The translations under genes and the position numbers were made by a program. From NCBI GenBank assembly GCA_034190875.2, contig CM067344.1:28097208-28161207 (forward strand): a DNA stretch of 64,000 nucleotides. Reading direction: 5' to 3'. Source of the stretch: Urechis unicinctus. Its lineage: Eukaryota > Annelida > Polychaeta > Xenopneusta > Urechidae. Below the pieces are notes generated by a model. That model saw only the letters and a program-made list of their open reading frames with translations, was not told the DNA's origin and searched no databases. Within the stretch, counting starts at the first letter, position 1. Each line of letters begins with the position of its first letter. This document shows, in pieces, positions 1-12,629 of the stretch.

Positions 1-303
1 ACCTAAAATATGGCTTATTAAGTAACGTTGGATAAAAATCGTTTCCAACAGCTAAAAAAACTGTGCAAAATTAGATGAAAATTGAGGCAGACGCAAATAT
101 TGAGCTAATTTTTCGCCATTAAATGTTCATGAAATGAGGCCAAATGGATACCAACCACCAGTATTAAAATTCAAAATTGCTTTTCGTGAATCTGCAATAG
201 TCATATATATATATATCGAAAATATATTACACGATAAGATGTTCCACGAAAATAAAGTTCCCAGCAAAGCACGGAGAACAGTCCAACGGAATAACTGACT
301 TAC

Positions 304-442
304 CAATAAACACGTGATTAAACAGATTCCAAGAAGCTGCCAAACCAGCTACCAGACAGACGCCTAAGTAAAGACGCAGTTGGAACTGACCGAACCGGCC
401 TAGCTTCATCAGAGCGTCATCAAGATGTACCCAACTGCCCAT
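304..442 (-). CDS. First coding exon of an SLC22-type organic ion transporter (partial)
   Basis: The exon starts at an ATG (442) and ends at a consensus donor GTAAGT (303-298). It encodes about 46 residues: an N-terminal segment with DDALMKLGRFGQFQLRLYL, then a hydrophobic first membrane helix (GVCLVAGLAASWNLFNHVFI). An acidic pair followed by G-x-F-G-x-F-Q-x-R-L-Y-L just before TM1 is typical of SLC22 (organic cation, anion and carnitine transporters of the major facilitator superfamily, in the plasma membrane). The gene runs leftward; the rest lies in or beyond the remaining 300 bases, which look intronic and AT-rich. Family assignment rests on this one short exon, so the substrate cannot be inferred. 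Reading past the donor adds only residues unlike the family. Confidence 0.6.
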
Positions 443-3094
443 GATTTCTTGCTAGCTTGTCTTTTTGAGGATCTCAACTTGTACGTTTATGTCACTGCCC
501 TGATCAAGTTGTCGAGTCTTGTCAGCTGCTGTGCGGACGCTAAAGACGAATGCGAGGCGACGGTACACTATAATGGCGACTCTTCAACGAAACACCAAGT
601 TTATGTAGAGGCGGAATTCAGTTAGTCATCGCCGTTTAACATTCTAGATTATCATCAGTCTATATCAAACTCACTTCAAGTGCTATCATTTTCACTAATT
701 AGTTTATTGAATGACAAGAATAGGAACATTAGAATTTTGTTGCATATCTGTGAGTGCATTCTGTAGCGCAGCCTGTCAATCAACGCGGTATTTTAATCAG
801 AGATGAGGAGGGACAGCGGTTATTGCTCAGCCACTTGTCCAGCCAAAGCCTTTCCGTTACCAGAAGTGCTAAATGAATCATCTGCGTGGGGGCAGTCATA
901 AAATAACCACAGCTGATAGAACCGAACTCATAATTGTAATTACACACTGGGGTCACTTTTGTTTTCAATGAAAACCCGTTCAGCATTGAGATATAAATAG
1001 ATGAGATATCATAAGAGGGTTTACGCAACAGAAGCTGCCAAGCTTGAAATAACTCTTTGTGTGTCTGCCCATGGCTAAATATAGTTCCCCAAATCATATT
1101 GAACTGATAAAATTATACAACGGTATTTGTCATCGCGACGGCATGCTCTGTTAGCTTATGACCTGCAAGACATTTTGGTCAACTAATTTTGACCCAAATC
1201 TCAGACATGGTGCTAAATATGGCACCGGAAACGACCGCAACATGGAGTTCAGAAACAAGGGGTCATTTCAATATTGATTACAGGCTACAGTCATGCGCAG
1301 GGGTCATTTCAATATTGATTTTATGGTACAGTTATGCGCAAATATTCGTTAACGGTGGATGCAAAATACTGTCAACAAGCATCCAGGATACTCGGTGGCT
1401 TGCTCCATGCCAGGTAGGTTTAGGTAAATGCACGGCGACGTCATTATCAAGGCTTCCTTCTGACCGGGCGAGGTTGCTTAGATGGCACAGATAGTACCGG
1501 TAGTCCTCCGCGAACAAATGGATCACTTATGATCCCAATCTTACTGTTACGGAGCTTGTTCACTTAATCCAGCAAAACTAGTGTTTTTGATTCGATCTCT
1601 TGCTCCAGTCATTGCTAATAGTACAGCGATAAGATGGAAAATTGATTCGTTTGTAAGAAAGGCGAGTTTCGAGCGGAGATCTGGGGGATAAGGAACCCTC
1701 TGTCTGTCGCATTACCTCACGGTTATGGTCACAAGCAATTCCTTTTTATGATCAACGCGTAATTCAGTTTCCCTTCCTTTGATAAATAGGACTATCTCTT
1801 CATCTATAGACCGGGGTGGTAATCAATGTTTCGCACGAGAGCAATTCAACTGTTTCCTTCAAACACGACCACACTGGACAATTTCCGCTGGATAGCATAC
1901 TATATTATACAAATGAGACATATGGTTGTGGGGGACGTCAACAAGCCAGGTTTAGACGCTGCTAGAAATGCCACAACTGGCAAATGTAAACAGAATTCGA
2001 TATGTTTACATCAATAAATCTAAATCTTATACATTAGAACTGTAGCTCGGTGTCTCCTCGTCGCAATCATTGCTATCTATGCTGTCCTATATTGTCATGG
2101 CTGCTGGTGCGGCAAGACGTGGACGGGTGGACGAGCCGTGGCCGCTAACAAATGTTGATTTAAATGGCTGATGCTGAATGGAAATGCTCGGAAACATTCA
2201 CGTAGCTTGTTTGGAAGTCTGGAGTCGGTGAACGACCAACTCGTCGAAATAACCTCAGCAACGCTTAGTAATGTTTAATGCAAGACCACGCCACCTAGCG
2301 GATGAAACGATTGATCCATAGCCACGGGTCAAACCTCCGGAAACCTCCCGCTATATACCCATACTCTCTCATGAGGCAGTATAATGGTTCGCTAGAGGGA
2401 TCCACGATCCGGCTGTTGTCTGCTTGGTCGGGGATGCCACATCACACGTGCCCTAACCGACCTCACTCTGTACCGGAGCTCTGGGTCAGTCTAGAATGGG
2501 GCAAGGTTAGCTACATTTTTAAACATACAAGGAATGTTAAATCGCAGCTGGTGCAGGAGAATGGATCGTTGATTGCTAGGTAAACTATATATATTTTTCA
2601 CCATTAGCTCGTTGTCTCTTATTGTGGCTTTGATACCATCTCCACGGCGGCGCAGCTCACTGAACGCCAGCTCTAGTCTACGTGGGTTGAGGATGTTTTA
2701 CTGGAGGTAACAGCCTCACTTGAGGCGCCATACACGCTATGGAATGCAGACATGTATACGTTGGCGGCCTCGTAATCACAAACTTGCTTCTATATCTAGC
2801 GTTACTAATCGAAAACAGTATCATTCACTGGTCTGCTCACAACTTTTAGTAGTGAGGAACTTGTTTATTGGGAATGAATACATCCATACATTATTTTATT
2901 TACAATTTAGTAAGACTGTTCTTGGCTCAGATTATTCCTTGAAAATCCAAGCGAAGCAAAATGTTTGGGAACGAAGATGCAAAACGACAAGTAGGAGTCA
3001 CGTGACAGTACCACATACACTCAAAGACTCACAGCAATTAAATTGTGCAGCTTCTGCATGAAATTGTCCGGCAGCAATCTCAAAATTGTCTGAG
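443..3094. other. Intergenic, no gene supported
   Basis: Between the SLC22-type exon and the 3' end of the lectin receptor I see only short ORFs without domain character. A direct repeat of about 41 bp spacing (GGGGTCATTTCAATATTGATT at 1259 and 1300) is the only local structure. The SLC22 promoter and 5' UTR should lie just right of 442, but no recognisable core motif decides their position. Confidence 0.5.
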
Positions 3095-6000
3095 TTACGT
3101 GGAGCGTCTGTTGCTGTTACGGGGGTCATCGGGGTCCAGTTCGAAATACATTTTCCCGTCATGACCGGGGCCGGGTGCCGGTTCTCCGGGGACTCGGGGC
3201 AGCTCGTATTCGCGACTTTTTTGCCGACCATATGCTGGTCCGGTGTGCGCATGCGTTAAACCCGCTTCCTGGTATCCTTCGACCTGATCACCGTGGTAGA
3301 CGTTGCGCAGAAGATGGTCTTGCCTGCTAGCGGCGTCCGCGGTGTACGGCTGTTTGGAGTCGTACATAAAATGCGCGGGGCTTTTAGGAGTATGAACTCG
3401 CTTGACGGAGACGCTTTCGCCTGGGGAAGATTGCCGAAGTCGTAGTCGAGATTCGTCGGCAGTGCCTGGCCGTCCAAAACGCTGCTGACGTCTGTGAACA
3501 AATACGAATGTGATGAGAGTACAAAGGCTGTGTCAAAATGGCACATGCTGATTCGTATCCGCTATATTTAGCGACAATATAGACAGCCTACAAGAACAAA
3601 CACAAGTCATCACATTTACAGACGCGCTGTAAGCATTCTTAAGTAGTCGTACCTGCCAACTAGATAAAAAAAATCTATGATGACGTCATACCAACCTGCG
3701 TCTGGCGAGAAATAGGATTCCCAGTGATACACTGCCGATGATGACGCCAAGGAAGATACCTAGGATGATGGCGATGATGAGGCCTGATCGACACACAGGT
3801 ATAGAACGCGTTATGGGGCGACAAACAACAGAAGGTGTCTATTAGGAGGGGGTATATTGTGACTGCATGATAACTCGAAGAGTCTCTTGTTGTAGTGGTC
3901 AGGTGGTGATTGCGTAGACAAACCTGGCGAAGTAGACATACAAGAATCAGAAAAGGATACCCAGGTGTGAATAAGCACTTAGTATGAAGTGCAATATCAA
4001 TCCCGCTCTTTGTGACTTAATTATAGACAATCTCGATTGTGTCATAATGCACGGTGCTTGTTGTGCCATGAAACATCATGACGGAAACGCCCAGTCTGAC
4101 CCGACCTCACGAGCTAACGTCATCATAATCACCACTCTGACCCGACCTCACGAGCTAACGTCATCATAATCACCACTCTGACCCAACATCACGAGCTCAC
4201 GAGCTAACGTCATCATAATCACCACTCTAATCACGAGCTAACGTCATCATAATCACCACTCTGACCCGACCTCACGAGCTAACGTCATCATAATCACCAC
4301 TCTGACCCAACATCACGAGCTAACGTCATCATAATCACCAGTCTGACCCAACATCACGAGCTAACGTCATCATAATCACCAGTCTGACCCAACATCACGA
4401 GCTAACGTCATCATAATCACCAGCCTGTCACTGCATCATCGTAGTTTTTCTGCCATACATGGGTCAGATTGTCCACACGACTTGTGCCGATGGTGCATGA
4501 CAGGGGAGGAATTAAGACGGACCATTCGTCATATCACCCGAGGCCTCACTCATTCACGACGTCGAGCCAAAGTTCATATTCACCCAACCCGATCTGGTCC
4601 GCAATAGAAACCACAATCATGTAAAGCTGGCCGTACATATAACACCAAATGTATACCATGTGTACGCTGCCTAAAACTTACCCCAAATGGAACCCAAAGC
4701 AAAACGAATCACGTGCCAAATAGAACTCCCGTAAAACTGACCATCAAAAGAGATATAGAATTAAATTGTGTAAAAACTGACCATAAATAGAACACTTCAC
4801 AGAACGAATAAGTGTACAACTGACCATAAATAGAACACTTCACAGAAAGAAATAGTGAAAAACTGAACATAAGTTGAACAAAGCGCGAATATGTGTAAAA
4901 CCTGCCAAAAAAAGAACGCTTTACAGACCGAATTAGGGTAAAAATGGCCACACAAAGTACGCTTTACAGAACGAATCAGTGTAAACTGACACCAAATAGA
5001 ATGCCTCATGGAAAGAATAAGTGTGAAACTGCCGCCAAATAGCCCACTGACAGGAACACACTGATGACAACTGAACACCATTTCAAGAAGATGCACCTTG
5101 CGTTGACAGAACGCCAAACTATGCTATAACCCATGACAGAATACCACAAGGCGCAGATACATGTTACAATGGTCCAATTTTAGAACGCAACAATAATCTT
5201 ATGTGACACTACCGACTCTTAATGGGGGGTCACAAGATGAGAAGAAACAGCTGTCAACGAACTGCCCTATCTGTTATGCATACCTTGAGGGTAAGGAATA
5301 GAAGATCCAAACACCTTCTGAAACCCGCTTGACGCGCCTAGACACAAACACACACCTCCGATCAATAACCAGAAACACTGCTTAACGGCCACAAGTGAGA
5401 ATTCTAGGAGTGAGAATTGTAGGCTATTTTGGGTGAGTACTCACTGTCCCCGCCGGACGAGCAATTGACCGAGTTGTTACCGAACCATGTGCTGCCCATA
5501 CAGGTGAGGTGCCAAACCTCTCGTGTGAAGTTACATTGCACCTCAAGGCCGCCTTCGATGCGCTTCACGGTGGTGTTGACGGGTGGTCGGATGTCTGGAC
5601 AGCCCAGCACTGTTGGCAGAAGATGGCTCAATATTCATCATTCATATTGAGAGAGGCGAGGGGGTGGGGGGAATTCATTCGTATGAGATGTACGTAAGGT
5701 GGGAAGTATTCATTCGCGTGAGGTTAACGTGATGTGGAGAGTATTCATTCGTGCGAGGTGTTCGTGAGGTTACAAACATTTACTCGTGTGAAGTGTTCGT
5801 GGGGTGGTAATCATTTGTCCGTGTGAGGTGTTCGGTGGGTGGTAATCATTTATTCGTATGAGGTGTTCGGTGGGTGGCAATCATTTATTCGTATGAGGTG
5901 TTCGGTGGGTGGTAATCATTTATTCGTATGAGATGCTCGGTGGGTGGTAATCATTTATCCGTGTGAGGTGTTCGTGGGGTGGTAATCATTTTCCGTGTCG

Positions 6001-7063
6001 TGCTGTGGGTGGTAATCATTTTCGTATGAGGGGGGTGGTGGCAATCATTTATTCGTATGAGGTGTTCGGTGGGTGGTAATCATTTATTCGTGTGAGGTGT
6101 GAGGTGGGTGGTAATCATTTATTCGTATGAGGTGTTCGGTGGGTGGCAATCATTAATTCGTGTGAGGTGTTCGTGGGGAGGTAATCATTTATTCGTGTGA
6201 GGTGTTCGTGGGGTGTTAATCATTTATTCGTGTGAGGTGTTCGTGGGGTGGTAATCATTTATTCGTGTGAGGTGTTCGTGGGGTGGTAATCATTTTTTCG
6301 TGTGAGGTGTTCGTGGGGTGGTAAACATTTATTCGTATGAGGTGTTCGACGGGAGATGCATATTTCTCCATGTGAGGTTAACGTAAGGTAGAAGGCATAC
6401 ATACGTGAGGTGTACTTTAAGTAGGAATAATTCACTCTGGACCACAATCTTCAGAGACAACTATTACCCCAAATGGTTCAATTCGTTAAAGACAATGAAA
6501 CACATAGGGGGGAGATTGATCAGAACGAACACTTCAGGTTTAAGCAGTAAAGAGCGAAGGAATTTGCATCGCCTCGTTAGAGCCAGCCGTTAATCGCACT
6601 TCTCAAGAATGAAAAAAACGTAGGGCACATTAGCCCGTGTAATCCTACCTGTGTAATTAAGAACAAACACGGGTGCTTGTGCCATGTTTCCATTCAGAGA
6701 GAAGTAAACTTCGACCATACTAGAGGCAGAGCGATGGATAGCGCGCGTTGTCTGGTGGCCAGCACATAGCGCTTCCACGAAGGTCGTCGTGCCGTCTTGA
6801 ATGACCACCTCCCAGTTGCACTCACGTCGACCATGGAGAGTTTCGTGAGACTGAGTGCGGTTGTCACTGGCAGGTTTAAACAGCGTCAAGTAGAAGTCGA
6901 AAGTCTGGCCTTTGCGAGCGCGTAACCGCCAGGGGCATTGACTGTCTCCGTGACCGTTCTGTTGCAGGGTCTGACTGGCCAGCAGCCCGGAGGACGAGGT
7001 CAAGAGCGGGGTGTGCTGAGGCATCCGACACGTCAGCTCTTGTGTTGATACTGCATGGGGCGC

Positions 7064-7104
<41 letters not shown>

Positions 7105-7520
7105 ATATTATCAACAACAACAACAACGTCATCATCATCATTAACATAATCGTCATCAACACAATCACAATCACAATCACCAACTAATGTCCTTATATAA
7201 TGGTGCGTTTCAATAATAATCTAAATAAAAATAGAGCAAACCTGGTACGCAATTGTAGCTTGCTTCCAGGTACGACGCGAAGTCCCTCTTACATGGCCGG
7301 ACTTTGTTGACCAGGCTGGACACGAGCATCTCACAATGGCTACGACCCGAGCAGTGTCCGGCAAGTATTGACGACACGTTCAGAGCACAACCCAAGTAGC
7401 CTTCACCGCTGATGCAACTTCCGGTGCGCATGCGCCCATACTGTGCACTTTCTATGAGTATGACGGATCCAAATGGACAAGCCGCCTCGAATTTATTGTC
7501 CACGCAGTAAGATATAATTT
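3095..7520 (-). CDS. Membrane lectin receptor: SUEL - CUB - sushi - TM - cytoplasmic tail (5' end missing)
   Basis: Five exons join in consistent phase: 7520-7242, 7050-6649, 5609-5445, 3783-3696, 3491-3095 (stop). Exon one is a SUEL/rhamnose-binding-lectin domain (SYCVDNKFEAACPFGSVI at its start, YLEASYNCVP at its end). Exon two is CUB-like, with cysteines and a terminal VFVLNYTG. Exon three has a four-cysteine sushi/CCP pattern (GCPD, VQC, LTC, STWFG, VNC). Exon four is a single membrane helix (GVIIGSVSLGILFLARRR at its end) with a basic stop-transfer. Exon five is a tail of about 131 residues with seven tyrosines, including REYELP and MYFEL (a YxxL-type motif). SUEL domains bind galactose or rhamnose; CUB and sushi are extracellular adhesion modules. 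The signal-peptide exon must lie right of 7520 and was not found. A role as a surface glycan receptor is inference. Introns are filled with minisatellites. Confidence 0.72.
4095..4423. repeat. Minisatellite, 41-bp unit, about 8 copies
   Basis: The unit CTGACCCGACCTCACGAGCT plus AACGTCATCATAATCACCAGT repeats head to tail, with one shortened copy and one with an internal CACGAGCT duplication. It lies in the intron between the sushi and transmembrane exons of the lectin receptor. Confidence 0.9.
4670..5050. repeat. Degenerate minisatellite, about 43-bp unit
   Basis: Copies of AACTGACCATAAATAGAACA followed by CTTCACAGAACGAATAAGTGT recur with heavy divergence. The array sits in the same lectin-receptor intron as the 41-bp array but shares no unit with it. 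Confidence 0.75.
5690..6345. repeat. Minisatellite, 35-bp unit, about 18 copies
   Basis: The unit GGTGTTCGTGGGGTGGTAAT plus CATTTATTCGTGTGA repeats through most of the intron between the CUB and sushi exons. Variants alternate between TTCGGTGGG and TTCGTGGGG and between GTGTGA and GTATGA. Confidence 0.9.
7063..7180. repeat. CAT/CAA/CAC microsatellite in the SUEL-CUB intron
   Basis: A run of CAT triplets grades into CAA and TCA-rich sequence and makes up most of the 191-bp intron between the SUEL and CUB exons. The long methionine-rich ORF on the minus strand here is produced by the repeat and is not coding upstream of 7050. Confidence 0.85.
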
Positions 7521-10500
7521 CTGGAAGCAAGAAAGTCATATTGCTGTATGTCTGCGCTGACCATCACGTGCATCCGGTCAGGCAGGCGGAAAATCAATGA
7601 AGTCGGCAAGTACGACAATTATGCAAATATATACTATCAAAAACTGGCGCCAAGAACTGGCCTTTTTAAGCATGTATTTTTGCCAATACATCATATATGT
7701 ATGCTGCCTAGCGAACGGACGCGTGACGCATAATAAGCTTAATAAGCTGATGTGGCAGTTATGTTTTCATGTGCGTACTCGCTTTCTTTGAGTCACACCC
7801 ACACTGCAGACACTGTATTACGTTACACTGTTACAGTGACGAAACCAAGATTGTGATCTGCATCGGAAATAAGCCGTGCAGCAGACTAAAACTGAATATA
7901 AAGATGGATGCTATATTGCCGGGTTCTTCGTCAAATATATCCTATCACCAAACACGATACAGAGACGCTATATACTGGCATGTCGATATGGATCAACTCG
8001 GGACAGGCCGTCGGTTGCCTGAGGACAAACACTTGAATGGTGCGAAAGATTCGTTATTTTGCTACCTTTCTAGATAAACATGCATTGGTCGACGCAGTCT
8101 TCTGCACGCTCGTGTGTTCTTTGACATGTCGGTTCTCGTCCGCTACAAATGTGGTATATAATCATACGCTGAGAATGATAACGCAGTCATTTCTGACAAT
8201 TACTTAGTTTAATTGACAAGAAGAGTTCAAAAGCGTCCGTTCCAATGAGAAGCCGATAACCTACTTTTACTTCGAGCATGCGCGAGATCCAATCGCGAGA
8301 TTGCCGTTTTTGGGATCTTCAACAGTTATGCACATGACGTGTGGTCGGCACCGTGGCACACAGACTGCCGTGCTACAGCTATACCTTCCATGTGCAAAAG
8401 TACACGGTATTGACGATATAACGCTCGTGGTTAACTCAGCGGTGTCTTCTACTTTCCTCATTTGTGACCTACGCAACCCGAAGTACCCTACTAATCGCGA
8501 ACAGCGGAAAATTTACATACAAGTCCGGACAATGCCGCGGAAATAAAAACTTTGCTTTTTGTCTGTCAAATGACTAGCACGCTTCACGTTGGTTAATAGC
8601 AGATGTTTATTAGCATGGATCACTCGTGCTTAATTAGAACATGACTGACACCTTAATGAGGGAAAATAACACCTGCCCATTATCAAATGAAAACACCAGA
8701 GCGTATTACAAGTCCTTACAGTCCCTATGACGTGGTTTCTCCACGGTGTTCAGTGAAGGCAAACTATTCTCTAATAGTCTGTTTTTTATATGCCCCATGC
8801 CCTTTGAAATCCAACCGAACTAAATGTGTTAGCACGGTTGGAAAGACATCAGGTCTTCCGGGTTATATTTCACCGCGCCTAGCTGGGAGACAAGCGACAG
8901 GTTACGGTCACCACAGGTATATACTGTGAACGCATACACATGTCTGCGATTCACTGCTCATTCACTAATGGATTTCATGAAGCATATGTGTAACGGCGGC
9001 ATCAATATGACACAAAACAGCCACACCAGCTCGCAGGGTCAGGATCGCGATCCTATAGCCGCCCCACAATGTCTCTCCTTCCCTGTTGTCCTCAATCCCA
9101 ACCACCCCCCCCCCCCCCCCCCCCACACCCACCACTCCCACTACACCCTCACTGCACCACACCGTGTAACAATATAGCATTAGATTATTCACGCTGGCAT
9201 TTAACTCAGACCTACTCACGGATCGTGTATGAAAACATATCACTAGCTGACATTTCATGTTGTCACCCCGCCCCCCGTATTTAATATCGACAATAATTAC
9301 ATTATTCAAAACTCAATGTAAAGAATACGCATATTTCTGTATTGTGATAGATAGTTCCGGCGACGCTGTTATTGTCTCCCCTGGTGGTTGCATCGCTGCC
9401 TGAGACGGTATAATAGAACAGGAGCAGAATGATAAAGCCGCACATAGTACATTAAAGCATAAAATCAAGGTTCTATGAAGTGAATGGGATGGCAGAAGCA
9501 GGGGCGTTGATGAGATGTGACAGCTTCAGCCGACGTCTACCATTGTCATACGCCATACCTTAAATGACAGGTGACAGCGTAATTAGCCAGCGCATATCTT
9601 CACCCCCATGAATCATATACAGGATATATAGGGCCGTCATCCCGCATATCGAATCCGTTGTGGCACACGTCATGAGTATGAATAATAAACTGTCAGCCGA
9701 AGACACCCCAGCCGAAGAGGACTATTATTTTGCCTCCCATTCGAGATGGGCGGCAATAGTTGGTTGGCGTGAGATGCGACGCGGGACTTCCTCACACGCG
9801 TCAGCTTATGATTCTTAGTAAGCGCTCCTCACTTCAATGACGGCGAAGTAGTACGAGAGATCAATACGCGCCTCACCACGCAGGCATTGGCTACCGGGAC
9901 TCCGCCGCCAGGGACGCTCCTCATATCAGGGAGAGATATGGGAAAGAGACCGACACCACATAACCAATGAATAAAACTACTCTCTCATTGTCTCAAAGCA
10001 CACGACACAATGACACCTTCTGCGCGAGACTGGCGGGAAATAATAACATGGGACGAGTCGAATTTGATGTGGGATCGGCCCCACCCGATGTCAAGGTCAC
10101 ATAATGAGGCCTGGAAGTTAAATAGAGGCGCAATCAACCGGCGCACCAAAGTGATTTCGATCTGTTATACTAGTCAACATATACATCATTAAAAGTTACA
10201 TTGTCAAAAAGCTAAGGAATGTTTACACTGCTAACCAGAAGCGAGTTTATCTTAAAATCTAGTCATTTTATTATTATCATTATTCTGTCTGTCAGGTGAA
10301 CAGGTGCGTCATCATCTTTGATGTTGAACATGATTGGCTGCCGACAATTAAAGGTTGCAGTGCTGTTACCGTGGATGAGAAAAACAATCCATGGTTCTAG
10401 TTTACCAAACAAATAAATCAAATAACTTCGGGGTTTAAATTCGTTTGCAACAACGAGATGATTTCGTGACGGTGATGGATGAGAGTGATTGTGATTGTGA

Positions 10501-10690
10501 AGTTTGGGTGGCACCCTTTAAGTGCAATTACCCAGTAGACACAAACCTGTTTTCTCGACGACAATTTACGATTGTGGAGTAGTAACTTCAGGTTAGTCAG
10601 CAGACAAATTACTGCCTTGGTGTAGTAACTGTAATTTGCGGTTGCGATGAAATATCTTTACAAAGTTTACGATGTTGAAGTAACTTCAAA
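7521..10690. other. No supported gene; expected location of the receptor's 5' exon(s)
   Basis: The missing signal-peptide exon of the lectin receptor should fall here or further right and should end with one base of a split codon. I found no convincing candidate. A poly-C tract sits at about 9106-9124. The remaining ORFs are short and featureless. Confidence 0.45.
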
Positions 10691-10694
10691 CAAT

Positions 10695-11335
10695 TTAGGC
10701 AGGTGATAGAGCAACTCCAGACCATGACAGGCAGGTGCTACAGCAACTCCAGACCATGAAATGCAGGTGCTACAGCAACGCCAGACCATGACAGGCAGGT
10801 GCTACAGCAACGCCAGACCATGAAATGCAGGTGCTACAGCAACGCCAGACCATGACAGGCAGGTGATACAGCAACGCCAGACCATGAAATGCAGGTGCTA
10901 CAGCAACGCCAGACCATGACAGGGAGGTGCTACAGCAACGCCAGACCATGAAATGCAGGTGTTACCGCAACGCCAGACCATGAAATGCAGGTGATAGAGC
11001 AACGCCAGACCATGACAGGCAGGTGCTACAGCAACGCCAGACCATGAAATGCAGGTGCTACAGCAACGCCAGACCATGACAGGCAGGTGCTACAGCAACG
11101 CCAGACCATGAAATGCAGGTGTTACCGCAACGCCAGACCATGAAATGCAGGTGATAGAGCAACGCCAGACCATGACAGGCAGGTGCTACAGCAACGCCAG
11201 ACCATGACAGGCAGGTGCTACAGCAACGCCAGACCATGACAGGCAGGTGCTACAGCAACGCCAGACCATGACAGGCAGGTGCTACAGCAACGCCAGACCA
11301 TGACAGGCAGGTACTACAGCAACGCCAGACCATGG
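10695..11335. repeat. Minisatellite, 32-bp unit with a 64-bp dimeric higher-order repeat
   Basis: The unit ATGACAGGCAGGTGCTACAG plus CAACGCCAGACC repeats about 20 times. In the left two thirds, units carrying ATGACAGGC mostly alternate with units carrying ATGAAATGC, giving a 64-bp dimer. At the right end five or more consecutive units are all of the ATGACAGGC type. Confidence 0.92.
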
Positions 11336-11384
11336 ACGACAGGAATGCATGAACTTTATACAATGAACGGTTGTTTTGCGGTAA

Positions 11385-11760
11385 GCTCATGCAATTTGCG
11401 GTCGGATGTAGTGACATCAAACAATTCAGGGTTGTGATGCAGTGATTTCAAAGAGTTCAGGGTTGTGATGCGGTGTCTTCAAACAAATCAAGGCTGTGAT
11501 GTGTCATCGTCAGACAATTCAGGGCTGTGATGAAATGATTTCAATCAATTCAAGGCTGTGATGCAGTGGCATCAAACATTTGAGGGTTGTGATGAAGTGA
11601 TTTCGAACGATTCAGGGTTATGATATGGTAACGTAATAAAAGTCAAGGTTGTGATGAAGTGATTTCAAACAATGATGGGTTGTGATGAAGTGACTTCAAA
11701 CAATGATGGGTTGTGATGTAGTAACTTCAAACGATTCAGGGATTCGGTGTTGTAGCAACT
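11385..11760. repeat. Decayed minisatellite, about 31-33-bp unit
   Basis: Diverged copies of TTCAGGGTTGTGATGCAGTG followed by ATTTCAAACAA run through this stretch, directly after the 32-bp array but unrelated to it. Similar weaker motifs also occur at about 10560-10690. Confidence 0.7.
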
Positions 11761-12625
11761 GCATTCAATTTACCATTGTGGTGCAGTAATTGATTATGAT
11801 ACAAACGTCAATGTGGTACAGTTGATGTATAATACCGTATATCGCATGTGATCGGCCCTCTCTGTGGAAGTCCTCATCGCCATAGATATTTCGATACAAC
11901 GCGCTGCTTTCTGAGCACGTGGCGTCGCTATTGCCCAGCAAACAAAGGGTGATTGTTTCCACGTTTCTATTAATACTCGGTTGATGTTGTGGAATTTGCG
12001 GTTGATGAGGTGCAAAATGCATGTCACAATTAACAGAAGCTGGGAGGATTTGTCGCGCCCCTTGACGCCTTGTCCCTAGGCTCGCGTCGCTTTGCCTCAT
12101 TGATCGCCCTTTCCCTCCGCCACTCCCTTCCCTAACACCTCATCTCGGCTGCTTTTTGTCACTTGGTTTGTAAGCTAACCCAGGCATTGTTATCCCCATC
12201 TCATATCTGCCTGCATGCACGCCTGGAGCCAGCCAATGCGAGTCATTCGTCATCATCACGGCCATCACACACTGCGCCCTGAGGCGGAGGCGCGAGACAT
12301 GTCGACGATAGTGCCACGCGAAGCTGACGTGAGAACAGTAAAAGCAGCGGTGTTAGCACTCACGAGTCCTAGAGGAATGCTATCACATCTGCGGCTATGC
12401 GCCATATCGGGCAGCGTCCGTGTGTAAAGATAACGACAGCTTATCGGCTTCTCACTCCACCGACATCAATAGAGAAAACCCGTCTGTATAATGTCTTCAT
12501 GTGATGGGCACACAGGCAGATATGTTTGTTTTCATATTCCAGACCACCGATGAAATTCTTTACTCGTCTTATCAATATATCTGCCCTATTAATGCTTGAT
12601 TTGGCATCTCATCCATTTCTCTCTT
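11761..12625. other. No gene supported
   Basis: Unique-looking sequence with short ORFs on both strands that show no domain, splice-site pairing or codon pattern I recognise. Confidence 0.4.
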
Positions 12626-12629
12626 ACCC

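Noticed and set aside
7548-8546. Several plus-strand ORFs of 60-100 residues
   Set aside because: No domain, no consistent splice signals, and they overlap the expected 5' side of the minus-strand receptor gene.
9210-9262. Possible signal-peptide exon for the lectin receptor (MKCQLVICFHTRS before GTGAGT)
   Set aside because: The hydrophobic stretch is too short, and the donor phase (0) does not fit the receptor's SUEL exon, which needs phase 1.
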